Below, piece after piece: positions 43,956 through 52,786 of a stretch of DNA of 64,000 nucleotides; positions within the stretch are counted from its first letter, which is position 1; each line of letters starts with the position of its first letter. Source of the DNA: Roseivirga sp. BDSF3-8 (lineage in GTDB: Bacteria; Bacteroidota; Bacteroidia; Cytophagales; Cyclobacteriaceae); assembly GCF_041449215.1 (NCBI RefSeq), contig NZ_JBGNFV010000001.1, positions 558,001 through 622,000 on the forward strand. The letters run 5' to 3'. Under the pieces are notes generated by a model that saw nothing but the letters and a program-made list of their open reading frames with translations, did not search any database and was not told the origin of the DNA. The translations under genes and the position numbers were made by a program.

Positions 43956-44244
43956 AGAACGTATTGTTATTGGTTGAAACATAATATAGCTAATAATACG
44001 GCCTTTTTCAATTGACTAACGTATAATGCCGCTTGCCTGCGGCTATCAGAACTGAATCATATAGCCGCATGAAAAAAAGTGCCAAAGGAGGACTAAGTTG
44101 ACCAGGGACTATTGATTACGTTAACCCACCAGGCCACTAGGGGTGGATAGTAATAGCCCCCTACCCTCACATGTACTATTTCTACAAATATTGGTTACCC
44201 ATACTGCTCTGTAAGCCGTACTTTTAACGGAAAAATATAATCTA
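43956..44244. other. intergenic region
   Basis: 289 bp with an AT-rich promoter region for precursor 8 and little else recognisable. Confidence 0.4.
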
Positions 44245-44475
44245 ATGAAGAAGTCCCTATTAGTGTTGGCTTTTCCGGCGATGCTGTTTAGCTGTGGTGG
44301 CGGTGAGGAAAAGCAGGAAGCAGAAGAAGCACAGGTTACTACTGAACTGACTGAGGAGGAAGAAATGGAAACGGCAGAGGAATTATCTGTAGAGCTGCAG
44401 TCCGATGCTGAAGAAGTACGCCAAGCCAGAGAAAAAAGCCTGCAGGAAGTAGATTCATTACTGGAAAACTTTTAA
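44245..44475 (+). CDS. small acidic lipoprotein
   Basis: 76 residues: lipobox MLFSCGGG (Cys17) and a very acidic, helical tail (TELTEEEEMETAEELSVEL). No family. It ends 3 bp before the His/Asp-rich gene and is surely co-transcribed. Confidence 0.7.
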   Translation: MKKSLLVLAFPAMLFSCGGGEEKQEAEEAQVTTELTEEEEMETAEELSVELQSDAEEVRQAREKSLQEVDSLLENF

Positions 44476-44478
44476 GTC

Positions 44479-45129
44479 ATGAAAAATCAACTGATCATAT
44501 TATTTGCCGCTATCGCGCTATGCACAGGTGGCACGGCGATGGCGCAGGGTAAGTCTGAAGAGCGCGGGCGGGGCAAGCAAAAGCAGGAAGAGAAAGCCCA
44601 CGGCAAAAAGGAAAAAGAAGCGGCGCCCGACCATGAGGACGATGATGACCATGACCATGACCACAAAGGCGGTAATGGCAAAAAAGATAAGGGCCGGCAG
44701 GAGCACAAGGCTGACGCACACGATCATGATGATGCGCACGACCATGACGATGATGACCATAGTCATGACAAAGACAAAGCTCATAAGCACGGAAATGGCA
44801 ATGCCTACGGCAGGCACAAGGGTAATATGACAGGCCGGGAGTTTGGTCAGTTACGGTCAGCGGAAGCCAGGGCCAAAGTGAAGAAGGAAGCCGAGGACCT
44901 GGAGGACGAAATAGAAGAGAGTGAAGAGGAGATAGAGCAGCGGAAAGGCAGGCTGAAAGAAGCACTGGAGAAGCTGGAAGAGATGAAGAAGGAAGGGTCG
45001 GCCAAAGAGGCGGAAATCACTGACAAGGAGCGCATACTGAAAGAGGCAGAAGAAAAGCTGGATGCCCTGGAGGAAGTAGTAGAGGAGAAAAAAGGCAAGC
45101 TTAGAGAAATCATCTTCGGGGATTCCTGA
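44479..45129 (+). CDS. exported His/Asp-rich protein with C-terminal coiled coil
   Basis: 216 residues, signal peptide to AMAQ (about residue 23). Residues 50-110 are dense in His and Asp (DDDDHDHDHK, HDHDDAHDHDDDDHSHDK), a probable metal-binding stretch. Residues 125-205 form a long charged coiled coil. Zinc, nickel or copper buffering in the periplasm is suggested by composition only. It follows a small acidic lipoprotein and ends at a terminator. Confidence 0.72.
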   Translation: MKNQLIILFAAIALCTGGTAMAQGKSEERGRGKQKQEEKAHGKKEKEAAPDHEDDDDHDHDHKGGNGKKDKGRQEHKADAHDHDDAHDHDDDDHSHDKDKAHKHGNGNAYGRHKGNMTGREFGQLRSAEARAKVKKEAEDLEDEIEESEEEIEQRKGRLKEALEKLEEMKKEGSAKEAEITDKERILKEAEEKLDALEEVVEEKKGKLREIIFGDS

Positions 45130-45154
45130 GTAAAGAGGCTCTATTAAGTTTATA

Positions 45155-45196
45155 AAAAAAGCTTCTCTGCTAATCTGTGGCAGGGAAGCTTTTTTC
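45155..45196. terminator. Rho-independent terminator
   Basis: AAAAAAGCTTCtCTGC / GCAGgGAAGCTTTTTT long stem with a loop TAATCTGTG. It works for the plus-strand pair and, by symmetry, for the minus-strand gene at 45239. Confidence 0.92.
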
Positions 45197-45238
45197 ATTT
45201 GGAGCGAGGGCAGAACCTTTGCTCTCTGATAATCCTGT

Positions 45239-45628
45239 CTAAAATACCAACTCGTGCACGTAGCTGCTCATGTACTTAATCACCTGGCTGCCGGCGCTCG
45301 TAAACTCGTAAATATCTGCAAAAGCATAGCGCTTATTATCAGCCATAACCACTTCGCCGTTGACGGCCGCTTCCTTACCATGCGTGATGATATGGTGTAT
45401 GTGCACTTCGGATGGCTGATGCTGAACCATTTCCTCTAAAAACTTCCCGAAGGCTTCCTTGCCTTCTATGCGGCGGTCGCCATGTATGTCCCAGGTGATA
45501 TCCTCGCTTACCCCCTTCATTATAGCCGGGATGTCCCCTTCGCCAAATGCTATATTAAAGTCCTTAAGAAAGGCTTTTTTGGGACTGTTAATCCCTAGGT
45601 GGGGGGTCGTTATCTTCAGGTCACTCAT
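45239..45628 (-). CDS. SnoaL/NTF2-like protein
   Basis: 129 residues of the nuclear transport factor 2-like fold: FLKDFNIAFGEGDIPAIM, then WDIHGDRRIEGKEAFGKFLEEM, and a final pair of strands. Many relatives are isomerases, hydratases or stress proteins without known substrate. Convergent with the His-rich protein gene. Confidence 0.82.
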   Translation of the reverse strand: MSDLKITTPHLGINSPKKAFLKDFNIAFGEGDIPAIMKGVSEDITWDIHGDRRIEGKEAFGKFLEEMVQHQPSEVHIHHIITHGKEAAVNGEVVMADNKRYAFADIYEFTSAGSQVIKYMSSYVHELVF

Positions 45629-45768
45629 TATTTTTTAAGGTAAATGTAACGAGTTAGTATTCAATCAATAAGGGGTATGATCAATATAAAGTTTTTGTCT
45701 GATTATGCAGAGGCTTCCAACCTTTTTCGATTAAGGTGTGCCTATGCTACAAACACCCTGAACCCCCT

Positions 45769-46728
45769 ATGTACACATACGTATGCCGGGTGCTATGGCT
45801 CTCGGCCCTACTAGCTGCATGCACTGGTTGCACCACTCTGTTAAATAAGCAAACGCAAAAAATAACGGTGGGAACGCCAGACAATAAAGGTCTGATTACC
45901 ATAGGTGACAGTACTTATACTTCGCCTGCCTTTGTTACCGTGACGCGGTCAAAGCAGCCCCTGAGCATTCGTGTACAGCATGACAGTATCGGGAAAACGG
46001 TACAGCTACACCCGGCAGTGGAGCGTAAGTTTCTGTTTACCAACCTTTGCTGGACATACCTGGCACCGGCTGCTTATGTGGTCGATCTCACAAATCCCAA
46101 ACGCTTCCATTACGGCCACACACACCGGATAGACGCAACAGATAGTGTGCAGGATATCTATGTAACCCCTGCCTTAAACGTGAGGCCTTTTTTAAACCAG
46201 GAACTCACAGAAGAAAAAGGTAGGTGGGGGGCGGTGATCAGTTTGCCGTATATAAATACATTTTACTTTAGACCCGACACTGAATGGAAGGGCCGCAGTG
46301 CGGGCTTTTTTGGTCTGGGGGCAGGTATAGAGTTTAATGACAGGCGCAATCGCTCGCTGCGTCTTATGGCCACTGCTATAACGGACTTTCCTGTATTTGT
46401 GCCCGTACCCATATTTTATGAAGGTGACTACCAGACTTACCACGCTTTGTACCTGAGCCTAACCAGGCAGATGTACCTGAACCGGCTGGTACTGGGGTAC
46501 GGACTTACCTATGGCAGCCATACGTATAGCTATCACTTTGAATGGTGGCCGGCAGAGGACCTGAGGCTTACGCAAAGAGTGGCGGGGCTGGATCTGTTTG
46601 GTGGCCTGAAGCTATCTCAGTCTACCACCATTGGCGGACGCTACCGGCCTACATTCTATAAGTTCGGGGAAAGCCTTTACCAGTACGAGAGCACCTTTAG
46701 CATCGAGATTGTATTCACTACTTTTTAG
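45769..46728 (+). CDS. hypothetical lipoprotein with beta-barrel-like C-terminus
   Basis: 319 residues from the ATG of MYTYVCRVLWLSALLAACTGC, a good lipobox (LAACTGC). The N-terminal half after the Cys resembles PEGA-type strands (ITIGDSTYTSPAFVTVTRSK). The C-terminal 190 residues alternate aromatic strands and end in a Phe (IEIVFTTF), as outer-membrane barrels do. No named family. An upstream ATG is ignored because it weakens the signal peptide. Confidence 0.6.
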   Translation: MYTYVCRVLWLSALLAACTGCTTLLNKQTQKITVGTPDNKGLITIGDSTYTSPAFVTVTRSKQPLSIRVQHDSIGKTVQLHPAVERKFLFTNLCWTYLAPAAYVVDLTNPKRFHYGHTHRIDATDSVQDIYVTPALNVRPFLNQELTEEKGRWGAVISLPYINTFYFRPDTEWKGRSAGFFGLGAGIEFNDRRNRSLRLMATAITDFPVFVPVPIFYEGDYQTYHALYLSLTRQMYLNRLVLGYGLTYGSHTYSYHFEWWPAEDLRLTQRVAGLDLFGGLKLSQSTTIGGRYRPTFYKFGESLYQYESTFSIEIVFTTF

Positions 46729-46734
46729 ATAAAA

Positions 46735-47302
46735 TAAATTACCCCCACCAAAGGAGGGGGTTTTCAATGGTTATTACCCCCAAAGGGGGATAGTCAGTTA
46801 TCGAATAGCGGGATATCTATATCCCCATCCTCTTTCTTATCTTCCTTCTCCTGATACTTAACATACCGCTTTATCTTTTCTTCATCTATGCCTACCGTAC
46901 TTACAAAATAGCCTCGTGACCAAAAATGATTGCCCCAATAGGGTTTTCTGCGAAGACTCTTGAAGTTCTTAAACATCATGATCGCTGTCTTACCCTTGAG
47001 AATACCCATGAAGTCTGATACACTAAGTTTCGGAGGTATACTACATACCAAATGAACGTGATCTGGCTGAATGTTCAACTCTTCTACCTTGACCTCCTTC
47101 CATTCACATATCGTCTTTATCTTATTCTCCAACGTATCTGCAACAATATCACGAAGTATACGGTGGCGGTACTTCGGGGTCCATACTACATGATAGACAC
47201 AATAGTAAAAGCTATGCGATAGCTTACGATACTTGCTCATTCCACAATATACCCCTACTGGCATAGCCCTCAAACATGACCACCGTCTAAGACGGTGGTT
47301 TT
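46735..47302 (-). mobile_element. IS200-type insertion sequence
   Basis: Single transposase gene between subterminal hairpins: ACCCCCACC...GGAGGGGGT-like structure at 46740-46763 and CCACCGTC/GACGGTGG at 47280-47298. No terminal inverted repeats, as expected for this family. Exact ends cannot be set from one copy. Confidence 0.75.
46794..47240 (-). CDS. tnpA: IS200/IS605-family Y1 transposase TnpA
   Basis: 148 residues from MSKYRKLSHS. The HUH motif is in IQPDHVHLVCSIPP and the catalytic Tyr is in the last helix (YVKYQEKE). All parts of the family are present, so it should be able to cut and rejoin single strands. No TnpB follows, which makes it IS200-like. It is inserted between an outer-membrane protein gene and precursor genes 9 and 10. 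Confidence 0.93.
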   Translation of the reverse strand: MSKYRKLSHSFYYCVYHVVWTPKYRHRILRDIVADTLENKIKTICEWKEVKVEELNIQPDHVHLVCSIPPKLSVSDFMGILKGKTAIMMFKNFKSLRRKPYWGNHFWSRGYFVSTVGIDEEKIKRYVKYQEKEDKKEDGDIDIPLFDN

Positions 47303-47318
47303 AATTCGATTAATAAAA

Positions 47319-47342
47319 GCCGCATACCTTATGGCTGCGGCT
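47319..47342 (-). terminator. terminator of precursor gene 9
   Basis: AGCCGCA / TGCGGCT stem; on the minus strand it is followed by TTTATTAATCG. Confidence 0.75.
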
Positions 47343-47379
47343 CATTATAAGCTTTGAGGACTGAGTAAGCCTTATGGCA

Positions 47380-47520
47380 TTATGCTGCGCACTGCTGTCC
47401 TGCACAATAGGTACACAGATTAGTTTGGGTAAAGATTGTTCCTCCCTTTATTTTAAGGGTATGATTACTGGTCTTGAAACTCTTTACATTGAGATCTTTT
47501 AGTGAAATCTTTTTTTTCAT
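47380..47520 (-). CDS. GG-leader peptide precursor 9 (putative RiPP)
   Basis: 46 residues. The leader MKKKISLKDLNVKSFKTSN is followed by KIKGG (to residue 27). The 19-residue core holds TNLCTYCAGQQC, three Cys, with four Thr. The LCTYC pair is close to LCTGC of precursor 10 and SCTGC of precursor 1. It has its own terminator, and an IS200 element lies just downstream. Confidence 0.82.
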   Translation of the reverse strand: MKKKISLKDLNVKSFKTSNHTLKIKGGTIFTQTNLCTYCAGQQCAA

Positions 47521-47895
47521 AGCTAATAAAAGTTAATAGATAATATCACCCAGTCTGGCACACAAGGTATCATACCTATGGCAGGTCTCCGGGTTTGATA
47601 AATACAGACCATATTAAGCCGAATCGTCTTTCTTTACATAGGTGAGTGGTACTTACATACCAGGCTTTATATCAAACCGGCTTGTCGCGTCTATATTACT
47701 TAACAAGCCCATATTCTCATTCATATATAACATTGCTTACCAGTGATATAGTAAATACATGCATAATCCCCCCTATTGCCTATGGTACCTGATATAGGCG
47801 ACCCTATACCTTGGGCAACTACCAGGTATACCTGACCTACTACCGAGGGCAGTCCAAACGGGGATTGGTTTAGTCTTTGAAAGGCGGTTTAGAAT
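47521..47895. other. promoter region of precursor 9 and gene-free DNA
   Basis: AT-rich first 60 bp, then about 300 bp with no gene, no clear repeat and stops in all frames. Confidence 0.45.
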
Positions 47896-47930
47896 AAAAA
47901 AAGCCATTCCCAAGAGTTAAGAATGGCTTT
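47896..47930 (-). terminator. terminator of precursor gene 10
   Basis: AAAGCCATTC / GAATGGCTTT stem followed on the minus strand by TTTTATTC. Confidence 0.88.
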
Positions 47931-47942
47931 GTGGTTGGCTGA

Positions 47943-48086
47943 TTAGTAGCACTGAATAGGAGGACAACCGGTACACAGACCAGTACCACAAAGGGTCTGC
48001 TGGGTGGCACCACCTTTGTGGTTTCTCTTATTATCAGTGGTAAAGCTTTCTACGTTCAGTTTCTCTAAAGATATCTTCTTTTTCAT
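47943..48086 (-). CDS. GG-leader peptide precursor 10 (putative RiPP)
   Basis: 47 residues. The leader MKKKISLEKLNVESFTTDN is followed by HKGG (24-27). The core of 20 residues is TLCGTGLCTGCPPIQCY in its last part, with four Cys and three Thr, a compact core that suits several thioether or disulfide links. It is the closest paralogue of precursor 9, 420 bp away, each with its own terminator. Confidence 0.82.
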   Translation of the reverse strand: MKKKISLEKLNVESFTTDNKRNHKGGATQQTLCGTGLCTGCPPIQCY

Positions 48087-48513
48087 AGCATTAGTTGCTT
48101 TTAGTTAACAATAATTACATTTTAATGTAAACAATAAAAATGGAATAATCAAATACTAAAAACCTGAAACTATCGATAAAATGGACTTAATAGCAGATAA
48201 ACGAAATAATTGTATATTCGTATTATACATAAAAAACCAACTAAGTACTATGTAATTAATAAAAACAACATTGAAGTATAATATTTCTATATCTCCAAGA
48301 CAAACACACAGTTTTATGTATAGTATAACGCCAATGGGTATAGCCTGCTAATAACCCTGGCTGATAATGAAAACGCCCGGCATACAGCCAGGCGTAATTA
48401 CTTACAGCAAGGTTATTTCGGGTACACCTCACTACTATTTACACTAACTTTATGGCTCGGGGATGTCGCACCCTGGTTTCGGTTAACCTCCTCCCGGAAG
48501 TGACCGGATGCTG
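48087..48513. other. AT-rich intergenic region
   Basis: 427 bp. The first 60 bp hold the promoter of precursor 10. A hairpin at 48373-48395 (ACGCCCGG / CCAGGCGT) followed on the minus strand by TTTTC may end the aldehyde dehydrogenase transcript. No gene. Confidence 0.5.
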
Positions 48514-49878
48514 TTAACTAATCCATACTGTTTTTTGATTCACGAACTCCCGGATACCCAAGTGGCTTAGCTCGCGGCCATAGCCGCTTTTTTTCACTCC
48601 GCCAAAAGGTACCTCCGGGGCAGATGCCATCATTTTATTTATATAGACAGCGCCTGACTCTACCTTTCTCACCAAGCGTTTGCCCCGCTCTATGTCACCG
48701 GTCCATACCGAGCCCCCTAAGCCGTAGGGTGAATCATTGGCTATGAGCACGGCTTCTTCCTCATCCTTTACCTTAAATACCATCGCCACCGGGCCGAACA
48801 GTTCCTCATCATAGGCGGGCATACCCGGCTTCACATCCGTGAGTATGGTAGGGTTGAAAAAGGCTCCTTCCCTGTCGGGCCGGTCACCACCGAGTAGTAC
48901 CTTAGCTCCTTTATCTACGGACTTTTTCACCTGCTCCAGCAGTTCATTGGCCAGGTCCTCGGTGGCCATGGGGCCATAGTCGATGGCCTGGTCTTCAGGG
49001 TCACCGAGGGTAAGTCTCTCCATACCGGAGCGGAACTTCTCCAGCCACTCATCGTAGATTTTTTCGTGTACAAAGAAACGCTTGGCAGCTATACAGCTTT
49101 GTCCGCAGTTTTGCATGCGGGCTTTAACCGCGGTGGTGGCCGTTTCTTCCACATCTGCGTCCTCCAGCACGATAAACGGGTCGCTGCCGCCCAGTTCCAG
49201 CACTGTCTTTTTGAGCTCTGCGCCTGATTTTTCAGCGACTTTGCTGCCTGCTCCCTCACTACCGGTAAGCGTAGCCGCTTTTACTTTCGGGTTTTCCAGG
49301 ATGCGTGACACTTTACTTCCGCTGACCAGCAGGGTGGTAAAGCACCCTTCGGGAAATCCGGCCTTGCGGAATATCTCCTCGAGTGCGAGTGCACATCCGG
49401 GTACTACGGAGCTATGCTTCAGTATCCCTACATTACCTGCCATAAGGGCGGGTGCGGCAAAGCGGATGACCTGCCAGTAGGGGAAGTTCCAGGGCATGAT
49501 GGCCAGCACCACACCCATTGGGTCGTACGCTATATAGGCCTCTCCTTCTTCTACCGGCAGCTTTTCATCGGCCAGGAATTTTTCGGCATTGTCTGCATAA
49601 TAGTCACAGGCCAGGGCACATTTATCCATCTCAGCTTCTGCTTCGCGCTTATGTTTCCCCATTTCGGCGGTCATAAGGCCGGCATAGTGGGCCTTATTCT
49701 GTCGTATCTCCTCTGCCGCAGCTTTCATCAGGCGGCTTCTCTCCTCAAAGGTGGTCAGCTTCCAGGCAAGGTAGGCACTATGTGCGCGGCCGATGGCCTC
49801 ATCTACCTCATGGTCGGTGTGCTCATTATATGTATTATGTATCTTTCCTGAGTAAGGACTTTTGGATTGTATAGGCAT
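48514..49878 (-). CDS. succinate-semialdehyde dehydrogenase-type aldehyde dehydrogenase
   Basis: 454 residues from MPIQSKSPYSGK. The fold and motifs are those of the NAD(P)-dependent family: MPWNFPYWQ, LELGGSDPF with the general-base Glu, NCGQSCIAAKRF with the nucleophilic Cys, and EELFGPV. The short N-terminus is like the GabD/YneI group, which oxidises succinate semialdehyde. Its start overlaps the end of the EI24 gene by 44 bp. Confidence 0.9.
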   Translation of the reverse strand: MPIQSKSPYSGKIHNTYNEHTDHEVDEAIGRAHSAYLAWKLTTFEERSRLMKAAAEEIRQNKAHYAGLMTAEMGKHKREAEAEMDKCALACDYYADNAEKFLADEKLPVEEGEAYIAYDPMGVVLAIMPWNFPYWQVIRFAAPALMAGNVGILKHSSVVPGCALALEEIFRKAGFPEGCFTTLLVSGSKVSRILENPKVKAATLTGSEGAGSKVAEKSGAELKKTVLELGGSDPFIVLEDADVEETATTAVKARMQNCGQSCIAAKRFFVHEKIYDEWLEKFRSGMERLTLGDPEDQAIDYGPMATEDLANELLEQVKKSVDKGAKVLLGGDRPDREGAFFNPTILTDVKPGMPAYDEELFGPVAMVFKVKDEEEAVLIANDSPYGLGGSVWTGDIERGKRLVRKVESGAVYINKMMASAPEVPFGGVKKSGYGRELSHLGIREFVNQKTVWIS

Positions 49879-50638
49879 AGTTTTCGGGGTTATCGATCTC
49901 ATTGTAGGCCAGGCCGGCTGCGGTAAGGCTAAGTACGGGGGCTATGAGCACGCCTATTACAGGCACGAACATCATGAGATTAAACATGACGCCATTACCC
50001 AGTACCAGACCGTAGTGCCTGTTGATTGACCTCCTGCTCTCCTTGGAACCGAGACCGATGAATTCATTGCGGTAATCCAACATCGAGAAACCGATGAAAT
50101 AACTCTCTACAATAAAAATGACCGGTGGCACAAACGGGGCAAGCAGAGGCACTACCCAGCCGACGAGTACTAACAGGATGGTTAACCCTATCTCTATGAT
50201 AAAGTTTATCAACGCAATGGCTATACCGCGCCTTGTGTCGCGCCAAAGGGTGGGCCAGCTAAAGGGCTTATAGTATCCGGTAAGCCGCTCCTGTATTTCC
50301 TCGCTAAGAAAGGCCAGTACGGGCGCCATGACCGTAAGCACGAGGTAACGGTATACCTTGAAGCATATGAGCACAAACACTACTCGTATAAGAAAAAGTA
50401 ATATCACCTGCAGGGCACTACGCCATCCGGTTTCCTCTGCCTCCCAGCCGGTAAGGGCCGTGAGGTAATCTGTGAGATCCGTGGCAAAATATAAAGCCAG
50501 CCAAATGGTAACTGAAAAAAGAACCAGATTACACAAAGCGGTACCCCATAGCCAGGGCATAAGCCCGTGTTCTTTTAAAAACCTCCAGGCGGCAGGATAT
50601 TTTCTGAATCCTACCCAAAACTGACTTAGTACATTCAT
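49835..50638 (-). CDS. EI24/CysZ-like membrane protein
   Basis: 267 residues with at least five hydrophobic helices and the EI24 family pattern (FWVGFRKYPAAWRFLKEHGL; MLDYRNEFIGL). CysZ members move sulfate; the role of the Bacteroidota proteins is not settled. It precedes the aldehyde dehydrogenase on the same strand with overlap, so they may be co-transcribed. Confidence 0.82.
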   Translation of the reverse strand: MNVLSQFWVGFRKYPAAWRFLKEHGLMPWLWGTALCNLVLFSVTIWLALYFATDLTDYLTALTGWEAEETGWRSALQVILLFLIRVVFVLICFKVYRYLVLTVMAPVLAFLSEEIQERLTGYYKPFSWPTLWRDTRRGIAIALINFIIEIGLTILLVLVGWVVPLLAPFVPPVIFIVESYFIGFSMLDYRNEFIGLGSKESRRSINRHYGLVLGNGVMFNLMMFVPVIGVLIAPVLSLTAAGLAYNEIDNPENYAYTIQKSLLRKDT

Positions 50639-50979
50639 TATGATCCGGGTGTAGTGATTTGATTGTAAAATAGAACGAAACGGCTTATTAGTGACTGAAA
50701 TATCATAAAAGAAACCGGCAAAATATGAAGATGAAGGGCGGATAAATGGACAAAAATGGTGTATAGCACTTCATTTTCAGGTCAAATACTTCCTGCTATT
50801 TTTCTGGACAGTTAGTTTAATATCATTTACCCTAATCACTTACTATCAGCATTTTATACACCTGACCCCACCCTAGCTGGCGCCCCGTAAACCTGCACAA
50901 AATACCGTAAAAGTTACACTGCTGAGATTAGATACACTTACCATGGGTATGAGGTGTAAAGCCTCCATACCTTAGTGAT
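50639..50979. other. intergenic region with a 5' hairpin
   Basis: 341 bp between divergent genes. GGTATGAGG / CCTCcATACC can form a hairpin at 50946-50971, only 9 bp before the nuclease start codon, which could affect its translation. Otherwise nothing seen. Confidence 0.5.
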
Positions 50980-51495
50980 ATGAAAATTTTACTTTCGTTG
51001 CTACTCTCTGTGACTCTGGTCGCTGGCGCCTTTGCCAAAGAAACAGTTAACGGCAAGGTAATGGAAGTGCGTGAAGGCGACCATTTGGTGATAAGTGTGG
51101 GGGACGGCGTCATGGTCAATGTACGCCTGGATGAAATAGACTGCCCTGAACAAGGACAGCCTTTTTTTGATGATGCAAAACGCTTTACTGAAAAGCTGAC
51201 GCTGGGGAAGGATGTGTCTGTGGAGGTATCTGAAAAGAAAGCCAACGGCACCCTTATCGGAATAGTCAGCCTGGTAAAAAAAGAGCAGGTACTAAATTAT
51301 GAGCTGGTAGAGGCCGGTTATGCATGGCATATGCAGCAGGGACTTACCTATACGGAGCATACTGATTCTTTGCTGGACCTTATGGACAAGGCACAGGAAA
51401 AAGGTAAAGGATTGTGGAAAGAAGGAAACCCGGTAGCCCCATGGGCCTACAGACAGCGCCAGAATATGTACGAAGCTAAAAGTTCTATGGACTGA
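50980..51495 (+). CDS. exported thermonuclease-like (SNase) protein
   Basis: 171 residues with a signal peptide ending near AFA. The staphylococcal nuclease fold is clear: VRLDEIDCPEQGQPF, then ELVEAGYAWH and KGLWKEGNPVAPWAYRQR. In typical enzymes an Arg/Glu set performs catalysis (RLxxIDxPE present; the usual DRYGR loop reads ANGTLIG here, so one catalytic Arg appears to be missing). Activity is therefore uncertain. Confidence 0.82.
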   Translation: MKILLSLLLSVTLVAGAFAKETVNGKVMEVREGDHLVISVGDGVMVNVRLDEIDCPEQGQPFFDDAKRFTEKLTLGKDVSVEVSEKKANGTLIGIVSLVKKEQVLNYELVEAGYAWHMQQGLTYTEHTDSLLDLMDKAQEKGKGLWKEGNPVAPWAYRQRQNMYEAKSSMD

Positions 51496-51611
51496 GCTAA
51501 CAATTAGCAGATTCAGTCAATCAAACATAGAAATCGCTATTCCAAACTGAATATCGTTTAGCGAACGATAAATTCGCGAAGCTATATATACTGACAGTAA
51601 CACAATGAAAT

Positions 51612-51642
51612 GCCCGGATTTTATCCGGGTTTTTTCTTTTAA
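51612..51642. terminator. bidirectional terminator
   Basis: CCCGGAT / ATCCGGG stem with TTT loop followed by TTTTTTCTTTT, placed between the convergent nuclease and SDR genes. Confidence 0.88.
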
Positions 51643-52409
51643 TGGGCGTAGATCATTTTCACGGTCATTCCCCCGTCAATCACGAAATTCTGCCCGGTGA
51701 CAAAGCCCGAGGCTTCATTATCACATAAGTATAAGGCAGCCTTGGCGATATCTTCCGGTTCCCCTACCCTGCCCACTGGGTGCTGCTCTTTATCCACCTC
51801 CCTGTGGTTCACCTCTTCTTTTTCAGAAGGCTTCTGCCAGTCGCGCACTTCTATCCATCCGGGACTAATGGCATTGACTCTTACCTTATGCTGCAGGCTT
51901 ATGGCCAGGGCGTGTGTAAGGGAGGCTATCCCGCCTTTGCTGGCTGCGTAGGCTTCCGAGCCAGGCTCAGACATGAGGTGCCGGGTGCTGCACATATTCA
52001 GGATGACCCCCTTACGCTCTTTCAGATCCGGAGCCGCATATTTGCTACACATAAAAGCTCCCCGCAGGTTTACAGCCAGTACACGGTCAAATTCGGCCAC
52101 CTCTATCTCTTCCAGTGGCTTAAATTCACTCAGGCCGGCATTATTTATCAGCACATCAATAGCGCCATAGCGTGCACGGGTCATTTCCAGCATCTCCTGC
52201 ACGGAGCCTTCACTGCCCACGTCTGTCTTGATGAAAAATGCCTCGCCGTTCTCTTCCTTAACCAGGCGCTCACAATCGCGGCCGGCTTCCTCGTCCGCTT
52301 CAGCGATGATAACATTGCCGCCCGCCCGGGCAAATGCCTGTACCAGTCCACGGCCAATTCCCTGGCCGCCACCGGTGACTATAATGGTTTTATTCTGATA
52401 GTGATACAT
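51639..52409 (-). CDS. short-chain dehydrogenase/reductase (SDR)
   Basis: 256 residues. Cofactor motif TGGGQGIGRG, NNAG at about 87-90, and the catalytic Ser-Tyr-Lys set with YAASKGG; INPGWI follows. Classical SDR. The substrate is not clear (glucose dehydrogenase-like or 3-oxoacyl-ACP reductase-like). Downstream of the holin-like gene on the same strand. Confidence 0.92.
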   Translation of the reverse strand: MYHYQNKTIIVTGGGQGIGRGLVQAFARAGGNVIIAEADEEAGRDCERLVKEENGEAFFIKTDVGSEGSVQEMLEMTRARYGAIDVLINNAGLSEFKPLEEIEVAEFDRVLAVNLRGAFMCSKYAAPDLKERKGVILNMCSTRHLMSEPGSEAYAASKGGIASLTHALAISLQHKVRVNAISPGWIEVRDWQKPSEKEEVNHREVDKEQHPVGRVGEPEDIAKAALYLCDNEASGFVTGQNFVIDGGMTVKMIYAH

Positions 52410-52445
52410 GCGAAGGTAACCTCCGCCGCAGAGGAAGGTTTGGCC

Positions 52446-52781
52446 CTACAGGGCCAGCATAAGGAGTATATTCACTACTGCCATGAGGCCGCCGAATAAA
52501 AGCGAGCAGCGGATACCTTGTGCTGAAAAGCCTGCCACGGCCAAATGGATATAACGGACTATCAGCCCATCTATAAGGAGAATGGACAGCCCTACCAGCA
52601 GGTAGGGAAGGGGGAAGCCCAGCATGTTGAGAAGGGGAACCAGCGCGGCGTTGATCAGGGCAATAACAAGCGCCACCAGGAAGTTATCCCCAAACTCACG
52701 GATGCGTATACTGTCGATAATGGCAATGATGACCATACCGGCCACCAGATTACCCATAATTTTCAATAGAGCCTCCCACAT
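52446..52781 (-). CDS. phage-holin-4-like small membrane protein
   Basis: 111 residues, four hydrophobic helices; pattern of the Phage_holin_4_2/YvlD-like family (INAALVPLLNMLGFPLPY). In most bacteria these are chromosomal genes of unknown role, not phage holins. It ends 36 bp before the SDR gene and starts 5 bp after the channel gene. Confidence 0.82.
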   Translation of the reverse strand: MWEALLKIMGNLVAGMVIIAIIDSIRIREFGDNFLVALVIALINAALVPLLNMLGFPLPYLLVGLSILLIDGLIVRYIHLAVAGFSAQGIRCSLLFGGLMAVVNILLMLAL

Positions 52782-52786
52782 AGGCG

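Noticed and set aside
44069-44101. Tiny frame MKKSAKGGLS resembling a precursor leader
   Set aside because: Only ten codons, lacks the LxLxxLxVxSF pattern and has no core; the likeness to KGG is too short to support.
52446-52781. Phage holin as evidence for a prophage
   Set aside because: This family is common on chromosomes and no other phage gene is nearby.
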